From an uncultured Porphyromonadaceae bacterium (GTDB taxonomy: Bacteria > Bacteroidota > Bacteroidia > Bacteroidales > Muribaculaceae): DNA of 64,000 nucleotides. The notes beneath the pieces were generated by a model that saw nothing but the letters and a program-made list of their open reading frames with translations, was not told the DNA's origin and made no database searches. Below are positions 51,401 to 58,639 of this stretch, piece after piece. The stretch is taken from positions 1 through 64,000 of the forward strand of contig CANPGB010000017.1 in NCBI GenBank assembly GCA_947573485.1, given 5' to 3'. Numbering within the stretch: the stretch's first letter is position 1; the number at the start of each line of letters is the position of its first letter. A program made the position numbers and the translations under genes.

Positions 51401-52254
51401 TCAAACGCGAAGACCTCGCCGCCGAGGTAGGCCGCAAAGGCGAGACCGTGGCCGAGCAGCTGCTCCGCTACGGGCAGCAGCGCCAGAGCGAGGCCAAACT
51501 GCAGGTTACATCGCTTTTCGCTTTCGACGACGAGGAGATTATGGCCAGCAGCCGCCCCTCGATACCCTCGGCGCCCGCCTGGGATACCCTGGTGCGCCTC
51601 AACAAGGAACGCGAGCTCGTGGGCATGTACCTCTCGGCTCACCCCCTCGACGACTACTGGATTGAAGTAAACCACGGTGCCGAGCTCACCGCCGCCGAGA
51701 AAAACGAGATTTCGTCGCCCACCGGACCGATATCTTTTGCCGGTATGGTGGTGTCGGTCGACGAGCGCAAGATGCAGAACGGCTCCATGTATATTATAAA
51801 GGTGGAAGACTACTCCGGCGCCACCGACTTCGCTATCTTCGAGAAGCAGAAAGCCGAGTTCGCCCACCTCTGCGTGCCCGGCACTGCCGTGCTCGTGCAA
51901 GGCTCTTTCAAGCAGGTTGTCAACCGCAGCACGGGCGTCACCAATCTACGCTTCCAGCTCGACCGCATGCTGCCTCTCGACGGCCTCCGCGGCAAGCTCA
52001 TCGACGAGATTACCCTCAAACTCAACCCCTCGCAGGCCACCGAGATAATGAACACGCTCGACGATAAGTCGCTGTTCGCCGACGCTCCCGCCGATGCCTC
52101 GCCCATACCCTTCTCAATGATGATTTATGCCGCCGACATCGGGCGCAAGGTAAGTTTCTCGACAGCCCTGCGCCGCCCGCTCTCGCGCAAGTTCCTCAAA
52201 ACCCTCGAGGACCTCGGCATAGACTATCACATAAAGCGGCACGTGCCTGCATAA
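48430..52254 (+). CDS. dnaE: DNA polymerase III subunit alpha
   Basis: 1274 residues. The replicative polymerase core. An N-terminal PHP domain (FVHLHVHTSYSLLDG, ALAMTDHGNMFGA, LIICSACLGGEIPRLL) contains the metal-binding His residues. The palm has GPGRGSAAGSVVAYCLGIT and the catalytic acidic motif PDIDVDFDDDGRE near residue 495. The tau/beta-binding fingers region includes LYRPGPMENIPEFI and TYGITVYQEQVMLLSRLLAGF. A C-terminal OB fold starts near residue 1095 (ISFAGMVVSVDERKMQNG). An Ala/Lys/Glu-rich helix (KVKEETGKAKEALAEAEASG...) within the PHP domain is a lineage-type insertion. Start at the first ATG after the promoter. Confidence 0.97.
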   Translation: MSQFVHLHVHTSYSLLDGLSSVSGLIKKAVADGMPALAMTDHGNMFGAKAFFNDVKKHNKKVKEETGKAKEALAEAEASGDAEAIEAAKAALEKAKSRYLKPILGCEMYVAQKSLHNRDDQKDKGRHLVVLAKNERGYKNLIKLVSKAWTEGYYYHPRTDKQELAAHREGLIICSACLGGEIPRLLSAGDYEGADRAVAWWKETFGDDYYIEIQRHKATVPRANHETYQHQRAIEPQLLELARKHGVKVIATNDVHFVDEADAEAHDKLICLATNHFVSDENRMLYTKQEWFKTTSEMEQVFADMPEILANTVEIADKVSEYDIDHAPIMPNFAIPAEFGTEEEYRSRITEQELFDEFTRDENGNVVMSEEEGRKKIDRLGGYEKLYRIKFEADYLRKITYEGAARRYGTPLNHEVDDRIRFELHIMKTMGFPGYFLIVEDFIRVGRQLGVSIGPGRGSAAGSVVAYCLGITQIDPLKYDLLFERFLNPDRISLPDIDVDFDDDGRETVLNYVTERYGAANVAHIITYGTMAAKSAIKDVARVMKYPVATANHLTKLIPRHMPADPKDESKELKQTVANCIKYVPEFKTEMDRDAGVSEIMNFADKLEGTIRNVGVHACGVIICRDDVTDWVPVSTAADKNGDRILVTQYEGRVIEDTGLIKMDFLGLKTLSIIRDAVANIKQSRGIDLDIDTIPIDDRKTYDLYSRGATVGTFQFESPGMQRYLRELQPSVFEDLIAMNALYRPGPMENIPEFIARKHGKEIKYDIPEMEVYLKDTYGITVYQEQVMLLSRLLAGFTRGQSDTLRKAMGKKLIAKMNELKDKFLEGGQAKGHKKDVLEKIWAEWEKFASYAFNKSHATCYSWVAFQTGYLKANYPEEFMAAVLSRNLDDISKLSFYMDECKAMGLEVKGPDINESFSTFSVPQPGVIRFGLSAIKGIGADVVKGIVDCRQKDGKFKDIYDFVERVPSTALNRRVFDNLALSGAFDCFDGLKREDLAAEVGRKGETVAEQLLRYGQQRQSEAKLQVTSLFAFDDEEIMASSRPSIPSAPAWDTLVRLNKERELVGMYLSAHPLDDYWIEVNHGAELTAAEKNEISSPTGPISFAGMVVSVDERKMQNGSMYIIKVEDYSGATDFAIFEKQKAEFAHLCVPGTAVLVQGSFKQVVNRSTGVTNLRFQLDRMLPLDGLRGKLIDEITLKLNPSQATEIMNTLDDKSLFADAPADASPIPFSMMIYAADIGRKVSFSTALRRPLSRKFLKTLEDLGIDYHIKRHVPA

Positions 52255-52326
52255 AGCCGCCTTCACCCCTCCGGCACACAATCAACTCACCAAGATAAAC
52301 GTTAACCTAATAAAACAGATACAGCA

Positions 52327-52644
52327 ATGACTTTCACCGACAGCAACGTAGAAGAGATAATAGCCTCCGGCAAGCCCGTGGTAATAGATTTCTGGGCAAC
52401 ATGGTGCGGCCCCTGCATGGCAATGGCCCCCATCATCGAGGAGCTCGCCAAAGAATATGAAGGACGCGCCATAGTAGGCAAATACAACGTTGACGAAGAA
52501 AACGACTTCTGCACCGAGAACGGCATCCGCAGCCTCCCCACCATACTCTTCTTCAAAGACGGCAAGAAAACCGACATCCGCCTCGTGGGCGGTCAGAAAG
52601 CCGACGCTATCCGCGCTAAAATCGACGAGCTCATAGCACGCTGA
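52327..52644 (+). CDS. trxA: Thioredoxin
   Basis: 105 residues. The redox motif WATWCGPCMAMAPIIEEL (CGPC, residues ~29-32) and the conserved NVDEENDFCTENGIRSLPTILFFKDG (cis-Pro) are present. It is a cytoplasmic disulfide reductase. It is preceded by a 72-base gap after dnaE with no obvious terminator and followed 19 bases later by the NAD(P)HX repair gene. Confidence 0.95.
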   Translation: MTFTDSNVEEIIASGKPVVIDFWATWCGPCMAMAPIIEELAKEYEGRAIVGKYNVDEENDFCTENGIRSLPTILFFKDGKKTDIRLVGGQKADAIRAKIDELIAR

Positions 52645-52662
52645 TAAGCTACTGATACTGCA

Positions 52663-54264
52663 ATGAAAAATATCTACACCCCCGCCGACATTGACCGGAT
52701 AATGGCCGCCACAATAGGGCGGCTCGACGACATCGCGGCCCTCGATGAAGGCCGGCGCGAGCTCTGCATGGAGCGCCGCGCGGCTTTCGTCGCAACTGTC
52801 GGCGAGCAGGTGGCGGCCGAGGTGCTCGCCCTCGAGCCTTCGCAAAAGGCGGGTGTGCTGATATTCGCCGGCGACGGCATATGCGGCGCCTACGCCCTGG
52901 CCACCGCCTCCATGCTGCACAGCCGCGGCTGCCCCGCCAATGTTGTGCTCTTCAACATCGGCGGCGACATGCTATCGCCCGACGCTCTGCGCGCACGCAA
53001 CGAGTTCATCGAGGAGTTCGGCCAGGAATACCTGCAGGAGGTTATCAACCCCGGCCCCGGCTTCACCATGCCCGAAATGACGCGTCGCACCATTGTTGTC
53101 GACGGCATCTTCGGCAGCGAGTACCGCAAACCGCTGCGCGGTGGCTACCAGGCTGTTGCCCGCTATATCAACGAGCACTCGCCGCGGGTTATCTCAATCG
53201 ACCTCCCCTCGGGCATGACTACCGACCTATCGGTGGGCATGATAAACCGCAACATAGTCCACGCCGACCTCACCCTTACGCTCGTAGGCCCCACTTTGGC
53301 CTTCTTCATGCCCGAGAACGCCGAGCTCGTAGGGCGCTGGAAAACCCTTGAGGTACCCTTCGACGCCGACGCCATGGCCGCCGTGCACTGCAGTTCACGC
53401 ATCATCGACGCCAAGGCCGTGCGCACAGTGCTCCCCGAGCGGCCGCCCTACTCCTCGAAAGCCGACCTCGGCGACGCCCTCATCTTCGCCGGAAGCTACG
53501 GTATGCTCGGAGCCGCAGTTCTTGCAACCCGCGCGGCCACCCGCTCGGGCTGCGGAAAAGTCACATGCCACGGTCCGCGATGCGCCTTCTTCGTGATGCA
53601 GACGGCAGTGCCCTCGGCAATGTTCACCACCGACGGCGGCGACGTTGACATACGCCGCTTCGAGAACCCCCGCGAGTGCCTCGGCGTGGCCATAGGCCCC
53701 GGCATAGGCCACTCCGACGATACCGTGCGAGGCCTTGAGGTATTCCTCAAATCGTGCTTCGCCACAGGCAAGCCCCTGATTCTCGACGCCGATGCCCTCA
53801 ACTGCATAGCCGAGAAACCCTCGATGATCGACTTCATACCCGCCCGCTCGGTGCTCACGCCCCACGCAGGCGAGTTCGACCGCCTCTTCGGCCCCCATAT
53901 ATCGCACTCATCGCGCGTTCTCAAGGCTCTCGAAATGGCCTCGCGGCACAAGATAGTGATAGTGCTCAAAGGCCATTACACCTTCACCGTGTGGCCCGAC
54001 GGCTCGGTGGTGGTCAACGCCTCGGGCACGCAGGCTCTTGCTACGGCAGGCAGCGGCGACGTCCTCACCGGCCTCATGGCAGGCCTCGTGGCTCAGAAAA
54101 TGATGCCCGAGGTGGCAGCAGTGGCCGCGGTATACATACACGGTGTGGCGGGGCGCATAGCCGCACGCGTCAATGGCGTAAACGGCACAACTGCCGAAGA
54201 CATCGCCGACGCTATCGGCCCCGCAATCGACTCTATTCTCAACCCGCGCCGACAAGGCGTCTGA
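52663..54264 (+). CDS. nnrD: Bifunctional NAD(P)HX epimerase/dehydratase, epimerase half degenerate
   Basis: 533 residues. The C-terminal half (from ~255) is an intact ADP/ATP-dependent NAD(P)HX dehydratase with GDALIFAGSYGMLGAA, IGPGIG, LILDADALN, VLTPHAGEF, VIVLKGHYT and ASGTQALATAGSGDVLTG. It repairs hydrated NADH and NADPH. The N-terminal half has the epimerase fold (for example DGIFGSEYRKPLRG and VISIDLPSGMTTD), but the phosphate-binding GxGNNGGDG motif is replaced by FAGDGICGAY (residues 68-77). The epimerase activity may therefore be weak or lost. It is probably co-transcribed with trxA. Confidence 0.85.
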   Translation: MKNIYTPADIDRIMAATIGRLDDIAALDEGRRELCMERRAAFVATVGEQVAAEVLALEPSQKAGVLIFAGDGICGAYALATASMLHSRGCPANVVLFNIGGDMLSPDALRARNEFIEEFGQEYLQEVINPGPGFTMPEMTRRTIVVDGIFGSEYRKPLRGGYQAVARYINEHSPRVISIDLPSGMTTDLSVGMINRNIVHADLTLTLVGPTLAFFMPENAELVGRWKTLEVPFDADAMAAVHCSSRIIDAKAVRTVLPERPPYSSKADLGDALIFAGSYGMLGAAVLATRAATRSGCGKVTCHGPRCAFFVMQTAVPSAMFTTDGGDVDIRRFENPRECLGVAIGPGIGHSDDTVRGLEVFLKSCFATGKPLILDADALNCIAEKPSMIDFIPARSVLTPHAGEFDRLFGPHISHSSRVLKALEMASRHKIVIVLKGHYTFTVWPDGSVVVNASGTQALATAGSGDVLTGLMAGLVAQKMMPEVAAVAAVYIHGVAGRIAARVNGVNGTTAEDIADAIGPAIDSILNPRRQGV

Positions 54265-54279
54265 TAAAAACAAAGGCCT

Positions 54280-55377
54280 ATGAGACAGACTCTCAACGCA
54301 GCCCTCGCTGCACTGACCCTGGCAGCAGCACCGCTCTGCGCCTCAGCTCAGACCTCGCAGAAAATAACGGCAGGTAAAGCCTCGGAGTACGGTCTCCAGT
54401 ACTCGCTCCCCCTCACCGCTCTCGACATATACCTCGAAGCCGAGCTTACAGAAGAGATTCCGGGAGAGTTCTACAACTATGCCCGCAAACACCTGGGCAT
54501 AAGCGACGCCATAACCCAAGAGGGTCGCTCGGCAGTGCTGCGCAGCGTAACCATAGTGCCCCGCGGTGTGCCCGACGCCGACCAGCGTTGGCTCGCACAG
54601 TTTAAAAACGGCACCTCGGCCTTCATGATTCTGTCGCCCGAAGGCATACCCTTGGCTATCAACGCCGAGAGCGGCGCCGAGACTTCGGCTCCGGCGATAG
54701 CCGCCCCCAAAGCCAAGACTCCCTCACCCCTCGAAGGCCCCGCGGCACGCGAGGCCGTGACTCAGGATATGGCACGCAGCGCATCGGTGTCAAAGAAAGC
54801 CGAGCTCGCGGCGCAGCGCATTTTCGAGCTCCGCGAGACACGCTCCGACATACTCTCGGGCCAGGCCGACAACCCGCCCGCCGACGGCAACGCCATGAAG
54901 CTCGTGCTCGATAACCTCGGCGCCCAGGAGGCGGCGCTGACGGCCATGTTCGCAGGCGTGCGCCGCTCGCAGACCGTGGTCGAGAAAGTAACTTTCGTGC
55001 CCGACTCGGGCGAGGTGCGCGGCAAGATAGTGGCGCGCCTCTCGGCCGTCGACGGCATACTCGACCCCTCGAACCTCGCCGGGGCGCCCGTTACCCTCGA
55101 CCTCCGCATCCTCGAGCAGGCCACACTCCCCCTCACCGAGAAAGGCGAGGAGAAAACATTCCCCAAAGGGGGCGTTGCCTACCGCATACCGGGCCGCGCC
55201 GAAGTAACGGTGAGCTTCGCAGGCAAACCCGTTGCCTCGCAGGAGGTCGACCTCGCCCAGCTCGGCGTGGTATTCGGCCTCAATCCCGCACTGTTCACCG
55301 ACAAGAAAGAACCCTACTCGCTCGTATTCGACCCTGCCACAGGGGCGGCGCTCGTGCTTGAACCCGTAAAGCAGTAA
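54280..55377 (+). CDS. DUF4831-family exported protein
   Basis: 365 residues. Signal peptide LALTLAAAPLCASAQ. The stretch EYGLQYSLPLTALDIYLEAELTEEIPGEFYNYARKHLGISDAI and the later VEKVTFVPD, AYRIPGRAEVTVSFAGKP match DUF4831 (PF16115), an uncharacterised Bacteroidetes family. It is periplasmic or surface-exposed. Its stop overlaps the ftsE ATG by one base, so the two are translationally linked, a common pair as far as I recall. Confidence 0.75.
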   Translation: MRQTLNAALAALTLAAAPLCASAQTSQKITAGKASEYGLQYSLPLTALDIYLEAELTEEIPGEFYNYARKHLGISDAITQEGRSAVLRSVTIVPRGVPDADQRWLAQFKNGTSAFMILSPEGIPLAINAESGAETSAPAIAAPKAKTPSPLEGPAAREAVTQDMARSASVSKKAELAAQRIFELRETRSDILSGQADNPPADGNAMKLVLDNLGAQEAALTAMFAGVRRSQTVVEKVTFVPDSGEVRGKIVARLSAVDGILDPSNLAGAPVTLDLRILEQATLPLTEKGEEKTFPKGGVAYRIPGRAEVTVSFAGKPVASQEVDLAQLGVVFGLNPALFTDKKEPYSLVFDPATGAALVLEPVKQ

Positions 55378-56042
55378 TGGAGAAGATTATAGAGTACAAC
55401 AAAGTGGAGGTGATGCGCAACGAGCACATCGCCCTGCGCGAGGTCGACTTCTCGGTGGCACCGGGTGAGTTTGTCTACCTCCTCGGGCGCGTGGGCAGCG
55501 GCAAGACATCGCTCCTGAAAACCCTCTACGCCGAGGTGCCCGTCACCACCGGCGAAGCACGCGTGTTCGACTACGACATGCGCACCATAAAAGCGCGCCA
55601 GATACCCATGCTGCGCCGCAAGATAGGCATAGTGTTCCAGGACTTCCAGCTCCTCACCGACCGCACCGCATATGCCAACCTCGAGTTTGTGCTCGAAGCG
55701 ACCGGCTGGACCGACCGCAAGGAGCGCGACGCCCGCATCGACGAGGTGCTACGCCAGGTGGGCATGGCCACAAAGGCCTACAAGATGCCTCACCAGCTCT
55801 CCGGTGGTGAGCAGCAGCGCATAGTAATAGCCCGCGCATTGCTCAACAAACCCGGCCTTATAATAGCCGACGAGCCCACCGGAAACCTCGACCCCGAGAC
55901 CGGCGAGCAGATTATGGCGCACCTCTACGGCATTTCGCAATCCGAGGGGGTAGCTGTGATAACGGCCACCCACAACCACGGATTCGTGCGCCGTTTCCCG
56001 GGCCGCGTGCTCCGCTGCGAGCGCAAGATGCTCATGGAGTAA
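55377..56042 (+). CDS. ftsE: Cell-division ATPase FtsE-like ABC protein
   Basis: 221 residues. Walker [13 protein letters not shown]-loop [29 protein letters not shown], signature [17 protein letters not shown], Walker [14 protein letters not shown] and switch His [23 protein letters not shown] are present. The [20 protein letters not shown] and GRVLRCERK segments are characteristic of FtsE, which with FtsX transmits force to cell-wall amidases at the division site. No ftsX gene is adjacent, so the partner must be elsewhere. Confidence 0.85.
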   Translation: MEKIIEYNKVEVMRNEHIALREVDFSVAPGEFVYLLGRVGSGKTSLLKTLYAEVPVTTGEARVFDYDMRTIKARQIPMLRRKIGIVFQDFQLLTDRTAYANLEFVLEATGWTDRKERDARIDEVLRQVGMATKAYKMPHQLSGGEQQRIVIARALLNKPGLIIADEPTGNLDPETGEQIMAHLYGISQSEGVAVITATHNHGFVRRFPGRVLRCERKMLME

Positions 56043-56072
56043 TTCACTAACCGACAACAAATAACACACGAT

Positions 56073-56453
56073 ATGACAGAAAACGACATCAAAGCTCTCC
56101 GCCAGGACCCCGACGGTCTCCTGACCTACGAGTATCTCGCCAACCACATTGGCGAGTGCCAGCCTGCCGACATCGACGCCCTCATTGAAAACATGGAGCG
56201 CGTAGACCTCTCCGGCCAGTTCCTTGCCAGCGCCGCGCGTTACCTCAACGCTATCGACGCCCAAGGCTATGCCCCGGCCATACGCACCCTCGTGGCTGCC
56301 GCTATCGACAAAGACCGCGAGCACAAATACCTCCCCGGGCTCATGCACGGCCTCTACGGCAACGACTGTCTCGACCGAGCCGAGCAGCTCTGCGGGTGCG
56401 ACGACAACTTCCGCCGCATATACAAGAGGCTTTACCCCGTGAACATCATTTGA
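56073..56453 (+). CDS. Small helical protein of unknown function
   Basis: 126 residues, no signal peptide, largely helical with acidic turns (NDIKALRQDPDGLLTYEYLANHIGECQPADIDALIENMERVDLSGQFLASAARYLNAIDAQGY). A Cys pair, CGCDDNF, is near the end. It lies between ftsE and the cyclophilin gene, 3 bases before the latter. I recognise no domain; the conserved spacing suggests it is translated in the same operon. Confidence 0.65.
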   Translation: MTENDIKALRQDPDGLLTYEYLANHIGECQPADIDALIENMERVDLSGQFLASAARYLNAIDAQGYAPAIRTLVAAAIDKDREHKYLPGLMHGLYGNDCLDRAEQLCGCDDNFRRIYKRLYPVNII

Positions 56454-56456
56454 ACG

Positions 56457-57335
56457 ATGAAAAAAATCCTCAAGGCGGCAATCCCCGCCGTTTTAGCCCT
56501 ATTCTTTATCTCGGCTTGCTCTAAATCGCAGGCTGAGCAACCCGAAAAAGACTCTCAGGAAATGACTGAACAGACTACCGACACCGCATCGGTCAAAGTG
56601 GAGGTGAAAACCACCGCCGGCGACTTCACAGTGCTTCTCTACGGCGATACCCCCCGCCACCGCGACAACTTCGTGCGCCTCGTGAAAGAAGGATACTACG
56701 ACAGCACCCTCTTCCACCGCGTGATCAAAGACTTCATGATTCAGGCCGGTGACCCCGACTCTAAGAACGCTCCCAAGGGTGCGCACCTCGGCGCAGGAGG
56801 TCCCGACTACAAAATCGAGGCCGAAATCGTTTACCCCAAGCACTTCCACAAGCGCGGCGCCCTCGCCGCCGCTCGTCAGGGCGACCAGGTGAACCCGCTC
56901 AAGAAATCGTCGGGCTCGCAGTTCTACGTCGTCACAGGCCGCAAGGCTTCGGCTCAGGAGCTCGCAGCCATTGAGAACCAGCTCAAAAACAAGCAGATGC
57001 AGAGCATCTTCAACGACCTCGCCATGCAGCACCGCGACCGCATAATCGAGATGCAGCGCGTAGGCGACCGCGACGGTCTGCGTCAGCTTCAGGACGAGCT
57101 CGTGGCTCAGACCGAGGCCAAGGCGGCAGCCATGCCCGAACCCAAACTCACCCCCGAGCAGAAAGAAGCCTACACCACCGTTGGCGGCGCTCCCCACCTC
57201 GACGGCGACTACACCGTGTTCGGTGAGGTTATCGACGGCATGGACACTATCGACCGCATCGAGAAGGCAGAGACCGACCGCGCCGACCGCCCCAACGACG
57301 ACATCCGCATCATATCAATGAAAATCGTCGGATAA
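56457..57335 (+). CDS. Cyclophilin-type peptidyl-prolyl isomerase lipoprotein
   Basis: 292 residues. Lipobox LALFFISAC, lipidated Cys21, then an acidic linker. Cyclophilin signature: VEVKTTAGDFTVLLYGDTPRHRDNFVRLVKEGYYDSTLFHRVIKDFMIQAGDP, AARQGDQVNPLKKSSGSQFYVVTG, and after a ~60-residue charged insert (KNKQMQSIFNDLAMQHRDRIIEMQ...), GGAPHLDGDYTVFGEVIDGMDTIDRIE. The insert is usual in Bacteroidetes members. It catalyses prolyl isomerisation in the periplasm, assisting folding of secreted proteins. The M16 peptidase gene follows without a gap. Confidence 0.9.
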   Translation: MKKILKAAIPAVLALFFISACSKSQAEQPEKDSQEMTEQTTDTASVKVEVKTTAGDFTVLLYGDTPRHRDNFVRLVKEGYYDSTLFHRVIKDFMIQAGDPDSKNAPKGAHLGAGGPDYKIEAEIVYPKHFHKRGALAAARQGDQVNPLKKSSGSQFYVVTGRKASAQELAAIENQLKNKQMQSIFNDLAMQHRDRIIEMQRVGDRDGLRQLQDELVAQTEAKAAAMPEPKLTPEQKEAYTTVGGAPHLDGDYTVFGEVIDGMDTIDRIEKAETDRADRPNDDIRIISMKIVG

Positions 57336-58571
57336 GTGCTCCATACACTAAGCAACGGATTACGCATAGTTCACAGCTACGACGCCACCACGGCGATGGT
57401 GGCTGTGAACCTGCTTTATAACGTGGGCTCGCGCGACGAATCGCGGCACCTCACAGGCATAGCCCATCTCTTCGAGCACCTCATGTTCGGAGGCTCGGCC
57501 AACGTGCCCTCGTTCGACGGCGAGCTCGAGGCCGCAGGCGGCAAAAGCAACGCCTGGACGAGCGACGACTTCACAAACTTCTACGAGACCCTCCCTGCCC
57601 AGAACCTCGACACTGCCCTCCACCTCGAGAGCGACCGCATGCTCGCCGTCGACCTCAGCGAGCGAAGCCTCGAAATTCAGAAAGGGGTAGTTATCGAGGA
57701 ATTCAAGCAGCAGTGCCTCGACCGCCCCTACGGCGACCTCTTCCACCACCTTCGCCGCATAGTCTACTCCCCCGATCACTCCTACTCCTGGCCCACGATA
57801 GGCCTCGAGCCCGAACATGTGGCGCGCGTGACCCGCGCCGACGCCATCAAATGGTTCGAGAGCCACTACTCGCCTGCCAACGCCGTGCTCGCAATATCGG
57901 GGCACGTGGATTTCGACACCGCCTGCCGCGCCGCAGAGCGCTGGTTTGCCGACGTGCCCGCCCGCCCCGTGGCCCCGCGCACAATGGTTGACCCGGGCTT
58001 CCCCACCGCCGACGTCATAGAGACCGTCACCGGCCGCGTGCCATACCCCATGGTGGTGGTGGCCTTCCCCATGGACGGCTACGGCACTCCGGGCTACTTC
58101 GCCGCCGACACCATTACCGACCTGCTCTCTGCAGGCCGCTCGGCACGCTTCCGCGCCGACCTCGTGGTGGGTGAAGGCCGCGGCATAATAAGCGAGGCCG
58201 ACGCCTCTATCACCGGCAACGAGCTGCCCGGCATGCTCCTGCTCACCGCCCGTGTGGCCGACGACAACGACAGCACCGTCGACCGCGCCCGCGCACTGCT
58301 CATCGACCATGCCCGGCGCCTCGCCACCCCGGGCAACGTGAGCGACGAGGAGCTGCGCCGCACGCTCAACAACTACGAATCGAACTTCCGCTTCTCCAAC
58401 ATCGGCTACCTCCCCAAAGCCTCAAACCTCGCCACGGCCGTGATGCACGGCGAGAGCCTCGATTACCCCCTTGAGGCACACCTCGCCCTGACACCCGCCG
58501 ACATCGCCCGCACCGCTGAGACTATCTTCTCGAGCCCCTCGGCAACAATTCTCTACCGCCCCGAAAAATAA
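57336..58571 (+). CDS. M16-family zinc peptidase
   Basis: 411 residues with a GTG start at 57336, directly after the stop of the cyclophilin gene (no ATG is nearby). The inverted zinc motif H-x-x-E-H is AHLFEHLMFGG (His44, Glu47, His48), and the third ligand is in EIQKGVVIEEFKQQ (Glu121/122). It has two M16 half-domains, ~1-210 and ~215-411, as in the single-chain processing-peptidase family. No signal peptide, so it probably acts in the cytoplasm. It is the last gene in its run; a 68-base spacer with a small 6-bp hairpin follows. Confidence 0.9.
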   Translation: MLHTLSNGLRIVHSYDATTAMVAVNLLYNVGSRDESRHLTGIAHLFEHLMFGGSANVPSFDGELEAAGGKSNAWTSDDFTNFYETLPAQNLDTALHLESDRMLAVDLSERSLEIQKGVVIEEFKQQCLDRPYGDLFHHLRRIVYSPDHSYSWPTIGLEPEHVARVTRADAIKWFESHYSPANAVLAISGHVDFDTACRAAERWFADVPARPVAPRTMVDPGFPTADVIETVTGRVPYPMVVVAFPMDGYGTPGYFAADTITDLLSAGRSARFRADLVVGEGRGIISEADASITGNELPGMLLLTARVADDNDSTVDRARALLIDHARRLATPGNVSDEELRRTLNNYESNFRFSNIGYLPKASNLATAVMHGESLDYPLEAHLALTPADIARTAETIFSSPSATILYRPEK

Positions 58572-58639
58572 TCGCCCCGGAGTGTAACATGTGCCGCGCC
58601 ACATGCGTCTTATCTAAAGACCAATAAACAATCACATAT

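Noticed and set aside
49282-51900. Minus-strand open frame of 872 codons inside dnaE
   Set aside because: Fully antisense to the conserved polymerase; rich in Val, Gly and His, as expected for the shadow of a GC-rich gene, with no recognised motif.
58581-58605. CATGTG-N6-CACATG hairpin after the M16 gene as a terminator
   Set aside because: There is no T-run after it, so termination is not supported; it may be a chance palindrome.
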